A stretch of DNA of 55,387 nt from an uncultured Lachnospiraceae bacterium (GCA_910577735.1 CAJTOO010000016.1:1-55387), one strand, 5' to 3'. Counted from the stretch's first letter, positions 1-9,015 are shown. Numbers and translations: made by a program. The notes: generated by a model not told the origin, from the letters alone.

Positions 1-1
1 A

Positions 2-535
2 ATGGTAATTCACTTTTTCTTCTTCTGTCCCTTTATTATAATGACGCTCCAGACACCCCTCATTAAGTTTCCGGCTCCCGGAATAAATCTGTGTCCCGTC
101 TACGATGACCAGCCATTTCTTCCGGAATCTGGCATCATAAAAGGCTTTGCCGCGGATCAGCCCATAAACCTGCTTCTGCTGCACTTTCTGCAGTTCTTCC
201 GGAGCCAGCCTCTCCAGATATTCATTGACCGTGACAGCGTGCGGGAGGTATTCTTTCTCTTTTTTCCCCATAAACCGGAATAAATTTGCCACTATGCCTT
301 CCCGGTTGAACTCATAGGTCATTGACTGCATGCTTACAATCCCGGCGATCCCTTTGTAGAACATGGTCCCCAGCAGTTCATCGTTGGAATACTCCGTATA
401 GCTCTGGTTTCTCGGATCTTTTGTATCCGCAAAATCACGGAACAGGTCCGGACAGTACCTGTTCCTGACCTTATTACACTCCATGACGGGGTTGTTTTCC
501 AGCTTTCTGCGGATTCTCTCCTGTGCCCTGCCCAT
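2..535 (-). CDS. IS transposase, N-terminal part (runs off left edge)
   Basis: The frame is open from an ATG at 535 to the window edge (178 codons) with no stop, so only the N-terminal part is seen. AGGAGG lies about 7 nt upstream of the ATG. The translation begins MGRAQERIRRKLENN and carries the stretch WLVIVDGTQIYSG near residue 150. That hydrophobic strand ending in D-G-T-Q is what the first catalytic Asp of an RNase-H-fold DDE transposase looks like. The protein resembles transposases common in Lachnospiraceae, but I cannot name the IS family. The upstream IS end should lie between 536 and about 700; I could not identify its terminal inverted repeat. Inference: the window starts inside an insertion sequence. 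Confidence 0.75.
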   Translation of the reverse strand, partial: MGRAQERIRRKLENNPVMECNKVRNRYCPDLFRDFADTKDPRNQSYTEYSNDELLGTMFYKGIAGIVSMQSMTYEFNREGIVANLFRFMGKKEKEYLPHAVTVNEYLERLAPEELQKVQQKQVYGLIRGKAFYDARFRKKWLVIVDGTQIYSGSRKLNEGCLERHYNKGTEEEKVNYH

Positions 536-923
536 ATAAAACCTCCTCTGCGAAAAACTTTTTCTTTCATTTTACTATATTTTTTGCAAAGGAAGGCTAT
601 TTTCAGCTATATTAGTGCGAATTATTTTTTCCTTTCAAAGCTGCTTTGTCATATTGGACAGAATTTCATGAAAAATTAAGAAATCTTTATGGAAATCTTA
701 TTTTGACTTTTGAACCCAATCTGCTATGATATATTCCATAATAAAAAACAATTTATTTGATTTTAAATTTATTTTTCTGAATCATGTAAACTTCATACCA
801 ATAATATAGAACACATACATAATAATGGTATACTTATGCGCATACGCGAATATACAGCAATAGATATGTAAATACTGTAATAGTAACCGGCAACCCAGGA
901 TTCAAACAAGGATGTATATTATT
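536..923. other. AT-rich intergenic region between IS transposase and PAP2 gene
   Basis: About 390 AT-rich bases without a convincing coding frame. It should contain the outer end of the IS and holds a candidate promoter for the PAP2 gene near 703-730. Nothing else is recognisable. Confidence 0.6.
703..730 (+). promoter_or_regulatory. Candidate sigma-A promoter for PAP2 gene
   Basis: TTGACT at 703-708, 16 bp, then TATGAT at 725-730. It lies about 190 nt upstream of the PAP2 start, so the transcript would have a long leader. Assigned by eye only. Confidence 0.45.
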
Positions 924-1643
924 ATGGAAAGCACAACACAAAAAAGAGTCACCATCAAAGCCGGCCTCATCAGACTCTGGCAGACATACAGACATGCACT
1001 TCCTTTGATCATTTACGGAATCGTCTATCTTCTGTGGTTTGGTCATCTGGAAAAGACTGTCACCAGCCATTATAGGGTTATTCACGTAGCACTCGACGAC
1101 TACATTCCTTTTTGTGAAATATTCGTTGTTCCTTATTTATTATGGTTCGCTTATGTGGCAGCAGTTGTTCTATATTGCTTTTTCAAAGATAAGGATGATT
1201 ATTTCAGGACATGTATCTTTTTGTTTACAGGCATGACCATCTTTTTGTTAGTGTCTACCTTCTGGCCCAATGGACATCACCTGAGACCTTACACCATGCC
1301 CAGGAATAATATCTTTACGCAGTTGATCGCCATGCTGTATAAGGCTGACACACCAACAAACCTTTGGCCCAGTATCCATGTATATAATTCCATTGGCTGT
1401 CACATTGCAGTTATGAGGAGCCAACATCTGGCTGACAAAAAAGGAATCCGTATCGGCTCTTTTATCCTCTGCGCTTCCATTGTTATGTCAACTGTTTTTA
1501 TCAAGCAGCATTCCTTCTTTGATGTGACTACTGCTTTTGTACTGGCAGCATTCATGTACGGAATTGTATACCGCTCTGATGTGCTGATCAACTTCTATCA
1601 TGGCTTACAGACCAGACATAAAAGAAAGCCTAAAGTACTCTGA
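924..1643 (+). CDS. PAP2-family membrane phosphatase
   Basis: An integral membrane protein of about 239 aa with five to six hydrophobic segments. PAP2 (phosphatidic acid phosphatase type 2) motifs are visible: PSIHVYNSIG matches the PSxH motif, and a later H-x3-D (KQHSFFDV) matches the last motif with its catalytic His and Asp. Members dephosphorylate lipid phosphates or transfer phospho-headgroups on the outer membrane face; the substrate here is unknown. An in-frame ATG at 912 overlaps the AAGGA at 908-912, so the ATG at 924 is preferred although the spacing is rather long. The first PAP2 motif (KxxxxxxRP) appears as HHLRPYTMP. The gene stands alone, followed by a strong terminator. Confidence 0.8.
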   Translation: MESTTQKRVTIKAGLIRLWQTYRHALPLIIYGIVYLLWFGHLEKTVTSHYRVIHVALDDYIPFCEIFVVPYLLWFAYVAAVVLYCFFKDKDDYFRTCIFLFTGMTIFLLVSTFWPNGHHLRPYTMPRNNIFTQLIAMLYKADTPTNLWPSIHVYNSIGCHIAVMRSQHLADKKGIRIGSFILCASIVMSTVFIKQHSFFDVTTAFVLAAFMYGIVYRSDVLINFYHGLQTRHKRKPKVL

Positions 1644-1689
1644 TTTTAGACCCAGATTATCATAAGATTTCTCATGCAGCTTTCTTATA

Positions 1690-1727
1690 AAAACCGGATG
1701 CCCCAGCAAAAAGGGGATCCGGTTTTG
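1690..1727. terminator. Bidirectional rho-independent terminator
   Basis: CCGGAT(G)CCCC pairs with GGGGATCCGG around an AGCAAAAA loop, flanked by A and T runs on both sides. It separates the convergent PAP2 and glycosyltransferase genes and can serve both. Confidence 0.9.
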
Positions 1728-1740
1728 TGGTTTGTTTATC

Positions 1741-2766
1741 TCAATTAAACTTAAAAAATCTCTTGCAGATTTTATATCCTTCCACAGAAATCTTTCTGCC
1801 GCCCTTCCCTGGCAGATTCATGGAATTGCCAAGCACTCCATAGCGCAGCCTCATATACAACCCCATATCTTTCTGCTTAATATACTTCCAAAGCTCCGCC
1901 TTTTTCTCTAGATTTTCCTCCGTGCCGGAACGTATCAGCATAATTGAAGAAATGACTGTGATAATTTCCAGATAATTAAGCATATAATTTTTTAGCTTAC
2001 GCCTGCTGCAGATCTTTGCTTTCTTCTCTACAAAATAATCTACCATAATCTTGTTAACCTTGATCTGCTGGTCTATCCTGCCAATCATGACATTTTCGTT
2101 GACCGACTGATCTTCTCTTCCTATATAATAGCGATAGAAATTTACATCCAGATAATACATGTTCTTGACGAAAGGAAGCGGTTCAAACACAAAAATATTA
2201 TCCACATAAAACGTGTGCTCCGGCAGTGTAAGTTCACACTCCTTTAAAAGTTTTGTGCGGAAAATCACAGAATGCATAAGAATGTACTGTCCTTTATGGA
2301 AATGTTTCACTTCATTCCATCCAAAAATCCTATCCTGCGGAAGCGCATGACGGTACTTCATGACTTTATGCTTCTTCTCCCCCTCTTTCTCATAAACAAA
2401 ATTGCTGATGAGCATGTCAAGGGTGGAACCGCCTGCTATAATTTCCCGCAGCGTATCGAGTATCTTATAAAAAGCACTGTCTTTTACCCAGTCGTCGCTG
2501 TCCACTACTTTAAAATACAGACCTGTGGCCTGCGCCAGCCCTTCATTGACTGCAGAACCGTGGCCGCCGTTTTCCTTGTGTATTACTTTCACAATAGAAG
2601 GATAGAGGGCTCTATATCCATCTGCTATCTCAGCCGTCCCATCACTGGATCCGTCGTCTACAATCAGGATTTCCACATCCTCACCGCCTACCAGAAGCGA
2701 CTCAATACATTTCCTCATATATTCTTCCGAGTTATAGCAGGGAATTGCTACCGATAATAATTTCAT
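1741..2766 (-). CDS. Family 2 glycosyltransferase
   Basis: 341 aa. The N-terminal GT-A domain has LSVAIPCYNSEEY, VDDGSSDGT for nucleotide-sugar binding (residues about 36-44), NGGHGSAVNEGL, and the metal-binding DxD as VDSDDW near residue 90. The C-terminal half is a helical, acceptor-specific part with no recognisable domain and no membrane-spanning segment. The family transfers a sugar from a nucleotide donor to a glycan, lipid or protein; neither donor nor acceptor can be read from the sequence. The start is MKLLSVAIP, right at the first beta strand, with only a distant GGAAAGG upstream. It is a single gene with no glycan cluster beside it. Confidence 0.85.
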   Translation of the reverse strand: MKLLSVAIPCYNSEEYMRKCIESLLVGGEDVEILIVDDGSSDGTAEIADGYRALYPSIVKVIHKENGGHGSAVNEGLAQATGLYFKVVDSDDWVKDSAFYKILDTLREIIAGGSTLDMLISNFVYEKEGEKKHKVMKYRHALPQDRIFGWNEVKHFHKGQYILMHSVIFRTKLLKECELTLPEHTFYVDNIFVFEPLPFVKNMYYLDVNFYRYYIGREDQSVNENVMIGRIDQQIKVNKIMVDYFVEKKAKICSRRKLKNYMLNYLEIITVISSIMLIRSGTEENLEKKAELWKYIKQKDMGLYMRLRYGVLGNSMNLPGKGGRKISVEGYKICKRFFKFN

Positions 2767-2862
2767 GCTTCAACAACCGTACCTTTCCTGAACCATCACT
2801 ATATTACTTTGCATTTTAACATAAAAATATCCGGAATTGTTTATGTGATTCTTAGGAATTTC

Positions 2863-4626
2863 TTATTTTTTGTCCCTGTTTCTTTTCATCTCCACATGTT
2901 CTGCATAAACTGCAAAAGCTGACGGAATCGGATAATCCGTCTTGGTCTGTTCAGGGTTGATGAAAATAAGCCCCTGCCCATCCTGCCCTTCTACTACCGG
3001 TGACAGTTCATCCACCCGGATCACATATCCCGTCATATGCCATTCCTTATGCGTGAAAACATGTTTGGCTGGCATAAGCTTCTGAATTCTGATAGGATAC
3101 AATCCAAGTTCTCTGATATAGGCAAGCACCTGTTCTTCATCCTTGCTGCCCTCCATCGACGGAAACTCATACATACCGGCAAGAAGTCCCTTGTCCGGTC
3201 TTTTACGAAGCGCTACCAGATTCGCATCCTGAATCACCAGTATGGTTTTCTCTTCGATACTTCTTGGCTTCTTCGGCGCTTTCCTGGGAAACTCTTCCAC
3301 ACGCTGCTGTTCCTTTGCCAGACAGAACTCTTCCCACGGACACACTTCACATTTTGCAGCGCCATTGGGAATACATACCATGGCGCCAAGTTCCATCAAT
3401 GCCTGATTAAAATCACCTGGACGATCTATCGGCATAATTCCGCGTAAATCTTCTTCCACGGATTTCTTTACCTTCGCATCCAGAATATCCCTGTCATCCG
3501 CCCTGAGTCTTGCCAGAATCCGCAGTACATTGCCGTCGACTGCAGGCTGTACCTGATCAAAGGCAATAGAGGCAATGGCTCCTGCCGTATAGCTTCCTAT
3601 TCCCGGAAGTTTCAGAAGTTCTTCATATCTGCCCGGTATATCGCCCCCATATTCCGTAACCACCTTCCCTGCAGCCTTCTTCAGGTTTCTCGCCCGATTA
3701 TAGTACCCAAGACCCTCCCACAATTTCAGGAGTTTCTCTTCCTCCACCTCTGCCAGACTCCTCACATCGGGAAGGGCCTGCAGAAACCTGTCATAGTAGG
3801 GCTTAACTGCCTCCACTCTGGTCTGTTGCAGCATAATCTCTGACAGCCACACATGGTAAGGAGTAGGCTCTTCCCGCCAGGGCAGAATCCGCCTGCCTGC
3901 ATCATACCAGGCAAGCAGAGGCTTCGCAATCCTGTCCAGACTATCCACAAAAACAGGTACTGGTTCATCTATTGTAAGGTAATCTTCCCCCACAATGCAG
4001 TCATAGGCAAGAATCCTCACGCCCGCGTTTCTGGCACGCTGTAATACCTGACCAAAAGCCGGCTGGGTGTCCCAATTAGGTTCCATATATCTGATGCCCT
4101 TCATCTGAATCACAAACAGCAGATACGCCTCATATCCCTGCCTTCGTGCTTCTATCAGCTCCTCCACATGCTTGACCGCACGTTCAGAAGGTGCATCTGG
4201 AAAAGCCGCCACATCATCATTCTCCAGGGTCACTCCCTTAACTTCTATAAAAGCTTTCCTTCCGGAAATACTCTCTGCATAAAAGTCAAATCTGGAATGG
4301 CCAAAAGTCGTTTCCGGTCTGACCAGACTGACATCTTCATATAATCCACCGCCCGCAAGCCACTCTCCCACCACCTTATTCGGTGCATTGGAGTCCATAT
4401 TGACCAGGCGTCCGCCCTTATCCACCACCACAAGGTCATAGGCTGTAGACCGCTCCTTGTTATCACTCATTTCCAGATATACCTGCGCGTTATCCTGCAA
4501 CAGTTCTTTACATCGCCCGGTATTTTTTACATGCACTTTTACCCTCTTTCCCATTAAATCCACATAGGCAATAAATCGATTGGGGCGCTCTATAAACCTG
4601 GCTGGTACAATCTTATTGTATTTCAT
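2863..4626 (-). CDS. SfsA nuclease - MutY adenine glycosylase fusion
   Basis: 587 aa in one frame with two full-length domains. Residues about 1-226 are SfsA, with a PD-(D/E)xK-like core (GHSRFDF followed by FIEVKGV). Residues about 228-587 are MutY, which removes A opposite 8-oxoG. MutY features include LSEIMLQQT with the catalytic Glu, the helix-hairpin-helix LPGIGSYTAGA, PAVDGNVLR with the catalytic Asp, four Cys of the iron-sulfur loop with C-x7-C-x2-C-x5-C spacing, and a C-terminal NUDIX-like 8-oxoG recognition domain (KHVFTHKEWHM). Separate SfsA proteins are about 230 aa and MutY about 350 aa, so neither half is truncated. The ATG lies one base past the stop of the upstream nucleotidase, implying translational coupling. 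Joint DNA-repair function is inferred. Confidence 0.92.
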   Translation of the reverse strand: MKYNKIVPARFIERPNRFIAYVDLMGKRVKVHVKNTGRCKELLQDNAQVYLEMSDNKERSTAYDLVVVDKGGRLVNMDSNAPNKVVGEWLAGGGLYEDVSLVRPETTFGHSRFDFYAESISGRKAFIEVKGVTLENDDVAAFPDAPSERAVKHVEELIEARRQGYEAYLLFVIQMKGIRYMEPNWDTQPAFGQVLQRARNAGVRILAYDCIVGEDYLTIDEPVPVFVDSLDRIAKPLLAWYDAGRRILPWREEPTPYHVWLSEIMLQQTRVEAVKPYYDRFLQALPDVRSLAEVEEEKLLKLWEGLGYYNRARNLKKAAGKVVTEYGGDIPGRYEELLKLPGIGSYTAGAIASIAFDQVQPAVDGNVLRILARLRADDRDILDAKVKKSVEEDLRGIMPIDRPGDFNQALMELGAMVCIPNGAAKCEVCPWEEFCLAKEQQRVEEFPRKAPKKPRSIEEKTILVIQDANLVALRKRPDKGLLAGMYEFPSMEGSKDEEQVLAYIRELGLYPIRIQKLMPAKHVFTHKEWHMTGYVIRVDELSPVVEGQDGQGLIFINPEQTKTDYPIPSAFAVYAEHVEMKRNRDKK

Positions 4627-4627
4627 A

Positions 4628-5569
4628 TCAACTGCTGTCCTTCTTCTCTATCTTCTCGCAGGCATCCTTGTTCTTGTAAGGCACTCGGGCTGACGGAACC
4701 ACCTCAGAGGCCGGACCGGTATGCACTGACTGATCATCAAAAAAGATATGTGCTCCAAAGGCTTGTAATACATCCTTCTTACGGATTCCACCCAGAAAGA
4801 ATACCTCATCTATACGCACATTCCAGGCGCGAAGAGTACGGATAACCCGCTCATGCGCCGGTGCACAGCGTGTAGTGACAAGAGCTGTGCGGATTGGCGT
4901 CTCCTCTCCCGGGAAATCTTTCTGCAGCTGCGATAATGTCTTTAAGAATTTGGCAAAAGGCCCTGCCTGCAACGGATTATTGGCATTTCGTCTCTCATTC
5001 TCCTCAAACGCCTCCAATCCCTGTTCCTGATAAATCCGCTCTGATTCATCAGAAAACAGTACCGCATCACCGTCAAATGCAATCCTGATCTGCCGAATCT
5101 GGTGTTCGCAGTCATACGTCTGAATTCCATCCGTACAGATAATACCCGCTGCAATGTTAGAATCGATTGCCCGCTGTACATCATCTTCATAGGCGGATAA
5201 GAATAAATCTGTCTTAAAAGCTGTCAGATACGGCGCAAGCGAAGCGCCGCTGGCTAACACAGCCCTGGTGATATTGAGCCCATAGTATTCGATGGCTTTA
5301 AATACCCGCAGGGAAGTATCCGGACTGTTTCTGGACATTATGATAACTTCCACACGTCCTTCTCTTCCTGGCAGTTCGTTAAGATTAAGAAGCGCCTTCA
5401 CCAGAGGAAATCCCGGTCCCGGACGGAGTACGTCCTCCTCATGCTCAATCTGATACCGACAGTATGCCTCCACTCCGTCTTCCTCAAATATTCTGTTCTC
5501 ATAGGTCAGATCAAATAGGGCTCTGGATGAAACGCCCACCACGAGTTTATTTTCCAGATCATAAGCCAT
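4628..5569 (-). CDS. Cytosolic 5'-nucleotidase family protein
   Basis: About 313 aa, resembling the cytosolic 5'-nucleotidase family (Pfam 5'-nucleotidase, related to NT5C1A), which hydrolyses nucleoside monophosphates. Family stretches visible include VVGVSSRALFDL near the N-terminus, VIIMSRNSPDTSLRVF, and a C-terminal FLGGIRKKDVL followed by AHIFFDDQ. The start at MAYDLENK is chosen because GGAGGT sits 7 nt before it; an upstream ATG at 5623 has no good ribosome site. The gene is one base away from the SfsA-MutY fusion downstream. That pairing suggests nucleotide-pool or DNA-damage housekeeping, but this is inference. Confidence 0.85.
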   Translation of the reverse strand: MAYDLENKLVVGVSSRALFDLTYENRIFEEDGVEAYCRYQIEHEEDVLRPGPGFPLVKALLNLNELPGREGRVEVIIMSRNSPDTSLRVFKAIEYYGLNITRAVLASGASLAPYLTAFKTDLFLSAYEDDVQRAIDSNIAAGIICTDGIQTYDCEHQIRQIRIAFDGDAVLFSDESERIYQEQGLEAFEENERRNANNPLQAGPFAKFLKTLSQLQKDFPGEETPIRTALVTTRCAPAHERVIRTLRAWNVRIDEVFFLGGIRKKDVLQAFGAHIFFDDQSVHTGPASEVVPSARVPYKNKDACEKIEKKDSS

Positions 5570-5673
5570 AGGGATACCTCCTGTTTCAACGTCCAACTCT
5601 CTGTTCCCGTTTATTACCCACAATCCTTCCGGGATTGGACAGAATTATCACATGGAGTCCCTGTTTCAAAAGA

Positions 5674-6303
5674 CTATCTCAATCTGTTGCACTCGTATTT
5701 CTCAAACGTGAGCAGGCAGTTCCTGAGCTCCTCATACCTGTCCTCCACATCGCCCTCTTTGATCTCCAGATCAACAGCCACCGCCATAGTGTTGATCATC
5801 TCATCAGTAATCCGATTGCGCAATGAAGTAAGGATATTCAGTCTCTGCTCATAAGAATTTGCATCGAGAAATTCCAATACCAGAGGATCAATATTTATTT
5901 GTTCTTCAGGGAAAACATCTGTATCCTGATCATGTATTCCCATGATGTTCTCTGTCTTCTTCTGAGGCTGCTTCTCGGAAAAATCCACCGTCCTGGTCTG
6001 CAGCCGGGTTTCATGAGAACCAGCTGGCTGTTCCCCTGACTGTTCTTCATAAGAATCAGCTGTCTCATCTATGTCCTGCAGAAGTTCAAAGCGATACTTC
6101 TGCTTTGCTTCCGGATATTTTTCATGATCTACTTCTTCCATGAATGAAGACAGCGGCCTCACATAAATCTCAAAAGTATCATACATTGCCTGGTATACTA
6201 CCATCATCTCCCGCGTCTCGCTGCTTCTGGCAAGACAACGGATCTGATATAAATTTCCTTTAAAATGTCTGTACATTTCCTGTGGTTTGGGATTATGTCT
6301 CAT
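5674..6303 (-). CDS. DUF1653 domain protein
   Basis: 209 aa. Residues about 11-60 (YRHFKGNLYQIRCLAR ... VRPLSSFMEEV) match DUF1653, a small SH3-like domain usually found as a 70-90 aa stand-alone protein. Here it is followed by a polar, probably disordered stretch (about 75-135) and a helical C-terminal segment (LVLEFLDANSYEQRLNIL ...) with no domain I recognise. TAGGAG lies 8 nt before the ATG. It is upstream of the nucleotidase/SfsA-MutY pair on the same strand and may be co-transcribed. The function of DUF1653 is unknown to me. Confidence 0.75.
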   Translation of the reverse strand: MRHNPKPQEMYRHFKGNLYQIRCLARSSETREMMVVYQAMYDTFEIYVRPLSSFMEEVDHEKYPEAKQKYRFELLQDIDETADSYEEQSGEQPAGSHETRLQTRTVDFSEKQPQKKTENIMGIHDQDTDVFPEEQINIDPLVLEFLDANSYEQRLNILTSLRNRITDEMINTMAVAVDLEIKEGDVEDRYEELRNCLLTFEKYECNRLR

Positions 6304-6432
6304 ATACTGCTCCTATCTGATTCATTATCGATAACATGTTCTTACAGACAACATGCTATGTAATAGTATAATCCCAAACCGAGGAAATGTCATTCCTTTC
6401 CCCTCGCAAAATTTTCACTTTACAATTCTTCG

Positions 6433-6798
6433 TTAATCCAGCAGTCCAATCTGAATTTCGCAGTCCCCATCCCCAAATTTTTCCTGTAGAAGCGTCTGCA
6501 CAAGCTGTTCCTGCTCCTCTCTGGCAAGTCTGCTTATTCCTCCGTGGTGAACAGACACTGTGTATGTTCTTTTTCCATTCTTCCTGGTCCACGTCATTGT
6601 AATGCCGCTGTTTCGATATCCCTGCCCGGCCAATGTACTCCTTGTTCTTTCCACAAATGACTGTTCCCATGCCGCATAGCGCTTATTTTCTCTGGCATCT
6701 CCCATATTTTCCTTGCTCATCACAGTCCCTCTTACACAAAAAACAATGAGCAGAATGAAAAACACCGTCACTATTCCAAATCGATTCTTCATAAGCAT
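6433..6798 (-). CDS. Small membrane-anchored protein, unknown function
   Basis: About 121 aa starting MLMKNRFGI, with one N-terminal hydrophobic segment (VTVFFILLIVFCVRG) that could be a signal anchor. A soluble, charged outer domain follows, rich in Arg, Glu and Gln. A frame extension to a GTG at 6858 would add a basic leader, but its ribosome site is poor; AAAGGCAGGG precedes the chosen start. I do not recognise the family. It lies upstream of the DUF1653 gene on the same strand, with about 130 bases between them. Confidence 0.55.
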   Translation of the reverse strand: MLMKNRFGIVTVFFILLIVFCVRGTVMSKENMGDARENKRYAAWEQSFVERTRSTLAGQGYRNSGITMTWTRKNGKRTYTVSVHHGGISRLAREEQEQLVQTLLQEKFGDGDCEIQIGLLD

Positions 6799-7071
6799 CG
6801 CCCTGCCTTTCTTCTGTTCTTTTGAAATCCGCCGCCTTTTCCGTCCGAATGACAGCACCCTGATATAACTGAAACCCTTGATGTGACTACCATATCACTT
6901 TTGCAGTCCTATAAACGGGACAGCAAGAAGTTTCGTGAAATAAATGTATCATCACACAAGGCAGCCGCAAAGTTACCGCAAAGATACGAGGCAAAGTTAC
7001 GATAAAGAATCCTTTGATTTCATCATCTTTTTTTGTTAGAATATTAGATAGACAAAAGTACGAGGTGGCCT

Positions 7072-7512
7072 ATGACTCTGAAATGGAAAAGCTATACGGC
7101 AGGAAAAAGAATCATTGTGATCACTGCTATCCTGTCCGCGCTTATTGTATCAGGGATACTATTATATATCCCCTGCTGGAAATTTCTGGTCTTGCGGAGA
7201 ATAGAGAGTCTGCATCTTCCGGAAGCTTCCATAGAAGTATATCCTGCCAAAGCATGGCTTTCTGATGTATACTGGCCACATATAAAAGCGGAAAAGGTAC
7301 TTGACTGCGAAATGGGAACAGAGGCTGCAAAAGAATACATCGAGACTCACAACCCTGCATGGAAGCTGAAAAATATAGATATTGTAGGATACGGCTCCAT
7401 GAGCGACACTGCAATCTATGCATTGGATTATGATAAGGAATATGCACAGAATTGGAATACTGATCATTGTGTGCACATTGTCTATTTTAAGAAAGTATTT
7501 GAATGGTGGTAG
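7072..7512 (+). CDS. Small membrane-anchored protein, unknown function
   Basis: 146 aa with GAGGTGG just upstream of the ATG. One N-terminal transmembrane segment (VITAILSALIVSGILLYI) is followed by an extracytoplasmic domain ending ...YFKKVFEWW. No family recognised. AT-richer than its neighbours. The next gene starts 18 bases downstream on the same strand, so the two are probably co-transcribed, but YbaK gives no hint about this protein's role. Confidence 0.6.
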   Translation: MTLKWKSYTAGKRIIVITAILSALIVSGILLYIPCWKFLVLRRIESLHLPEASIEVYPAKAWLSDVYWPHIKAEKVLDCEMGTEAAKEYIETHNPAWKLKNIDIVGYGSMSDTAIYALDYDKEYAQNWNTDHCVHIVYFKKVFEWW

Positions 7513-7529
7513 ACATAGGAGAAATCATT

Positions 7530-8009
7530 TTGAAAAATAAAGAAGAAAAAACGAATGCCATCAGGCTTTTAGAACAGAAAAAACTCAACTTTAAAGTCCA
7601 CGATTATTCCCAGTCAGATGTCATAAGCGGACTGGATGTGGCCAACTATTTAAAGGAAAACCCCGACAGAGTTTTTAAAACCCTGGTAACCATCGGGAAA
7701 TCTGGCAGCCACTATGTTTTTCTGGTTCCTGTTAACAAGGAGTTAAATCTTAAAAAGGCCGCTCAGTCTGTCAGTGAGAAAAACATCAGCATGATCAAAT
7801 CGAAGGAATTGCTGCCCTTGACAGGTTACATTCACGGCGGATGTTCTCCCATTGGCATGAAGAAATTTTTCACCACAATAATAGATGCCAGCGCAAAAGA
7901 CTTTGATGAAATCATCTTCAGCGCCGGCAAAATCGGTTTTCAGATTGAAATGAACTTAACAGACCTGGAAAAAATCATAAAGTTCAAATTCGATGAGATA
8001 ACCATTTAA
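7530..8009 (+). CDS. ybaK: YbaK/EbsC-type aminoacyl-tRNA deacylase
   Basis: About 160 aa, full length for YbaK/EbsC, which hydrolyses Cys-tRNA(Pro) misacylated by prolyl-tRNA synthetase. Recognisable stretches are KTNAIRLLEQ, VFKTLVTIG with the conserved Lys, FLVPVNKELNLKKAA and GYIHGGCSPIGMKK near the C-terminus. The start is a TTG at 7530 preceded by AGGAG with 8 nt spacing; an ATG at 7503 would overlap the previous gene and has no ribosome site. The exact tRNA specificity is not readable. A second member of the superfamily (ProX type) is encoded at 49.3 kb. Confidence 0.85.
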   Translation: MKNKEEKTNAIRLLEQKKLNFKVHDYSQSDVISGLDVANYLKENPDRVFKTLVTIGKSGSHYVFLVPVNKELNLKKAAQSVSEKNISMIKSKELLPLTGYIHGGCSPIGMKKFFTTIIDASAKDFDEIIFSAGKIGFQIEMNLTDLEKIIKFKFDEITI

Positions 8010-8011
8010 TT

Positions 8012-8305
8012 TTATTCTTCCACAGGCTTAAACCGGTCAAAAACCTTCTCCCCGCAGCATACATGTCTGGAGCCGTCCGCCTCTGTAATAATATAGTCGC
8101 CTTCTCCGATAAAGGTCTTTCCCCTTCTATGCAGAATATAAGGACAGACAATGGCCCCATTATCCTTTTTGACCTGAATCAGAGAATCCGTGACAAACCA
8201 CCCTCTTGTCACCACATCTGTCCAGAGCTCAAAGCCGTCTTCCATCCCCTGGCCGACTTCATATTTCTCCACGTTCACCTCAAATGACATACGTACACAC
8301 TTCAT
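8012..8305 (-). CDS. Small conserved-looking hypothetical protein
   Basis: About 97 aa beginning MKCVRMSFEVN, with a strong AGGAGG-containing site upstream; an upstream ATG at 8344 lacks one. The C-terminal part (GEGDYIITEADGSRHVCCGEKVFDRFKPVEE region) resembles the PGDYIIxE...FEKxY pattern seen in small phage-type or hypothetical proteins. That resemblance is from memory and not decisive. It ends 2 bases from the convergent ybaK stop, with no hairpin between them. Confidence 0.55.
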   Translation of the reverse strand: MKCVRMSFEVNVEKYEVGQGMEDGFELWTDVVTRGWFVTDSLIQVKKDNGAIVCPYILHRRGKTFIGEGDYIITEADGSRHVCCGEKVFDRFKPVEE

Positions 8306-8412
8306 TTCCTTCTGCCTCCTTTTATACAATATCTGTATTTCCATCTATCTCATTTTGGGGTCCCGCTGCAGTCACATAATACATCATGCCCCCGCTTTGC
8401 GAAAATTTAAAT

Positions 8413-9015
8413 CTATGCAAGCGCCTTTTTAATGGCCTCCATCAATTCCTCATAAGTCTCATAGGCCGGAAGTTCCGGATGATCTTTTTTAATCTGCTCT
8501 GTACTCTGAAACAAAAATCCCGCCTTGCTGGCCATGATCATTGCCAGATCATTGTGACTGTCACCACTGGCAATAGTATCATAGCCAATGGACTGCAACG
8601 CCTTAACTGTAGTGAGCTTAGAATTCTCAATCCGCATCTTAAAGCCAGTGATTTCTCCTTCCGGCCCTACTTCCAGGGAATTGCAAAAAATGGTCGGCCA
8701 TCCCAGTTTCCTCATCAACGGCCCGGCAAACTGGGTAAAAGTATCGCTGATGATAATGACCTGGGTCATACTCCTTAATTCATCCAGAAATTCCTTCGCA
8801 CCGGGAAGCGGATCAATCTTCGCGATGGTCTCCTGAATCTCCTTTAACCCAAGCCCATGTTCTTTTAAAATACCAAGCCGCCAGTTCATCAGTTTATCAT
8901 AATCAGGCTCGTCCCTTGTGGTTCTTGTCAGTTCCGGGATTCCGCTCTCTTTTGCAAAAGCAATCCAAATCTCCGGCACCAGCACTCCCTCCAGGTCCAG
9001 ACATACAATATTCAT
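8413..9015 (-). CDS. thrH: Phosphoserine phosphatase / homoserine phosphotransferase ThrH
   Basis: 200 aa HAD-superfamily enzyme, full length for ThrH. Motif 1 is CLDLEGVLVPE (D-x-E type, characteristic of ThrH rather than SerB), motif 2 IISDTF, and motif 4 SGDSHNDLAMI. ThrH dephosphorylates phosphoserine and can transfer the phosphate to homoserine, linking serine and threonine synthesis. The start MNIVCLD is chosen because GGAGGGGAAC precedes it; the longer TTG start at 9027 would overlap that site. No other serine or threonine gene is nearby. Confidence 0.88.
   Translation of the reverse strand: MNIVCLDLEGVLVPEIWIAFAKESGIPELTRTTRDEPDYDKLMNWRLGILKEHGLGLKEIQETIAKIDPLPGAKEFLDELRSMTQVIIISDTFTQFAGPLMRKLGWPTIFCNSLEVGPEGEITGFKMRIENSKLTTVKALQSIGYDTIASGDSHNDLAMIMASKAGFLFQSTEQIKKDHPELPAYETYEELMEAIKKALA

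Noticed and set aside
334..570. 78-codon minus-strand frame at the left end
   Set aside because: Shadow of the transposase frame, which has the better ribosome site and motif.
2418..2434. T-box-like AAGGGTGGAACCGCC on the plus strand
   Set aside because: It lies inside the glycosyltransferase gene on the opposite strand, with no specifier or antiterminator around it.
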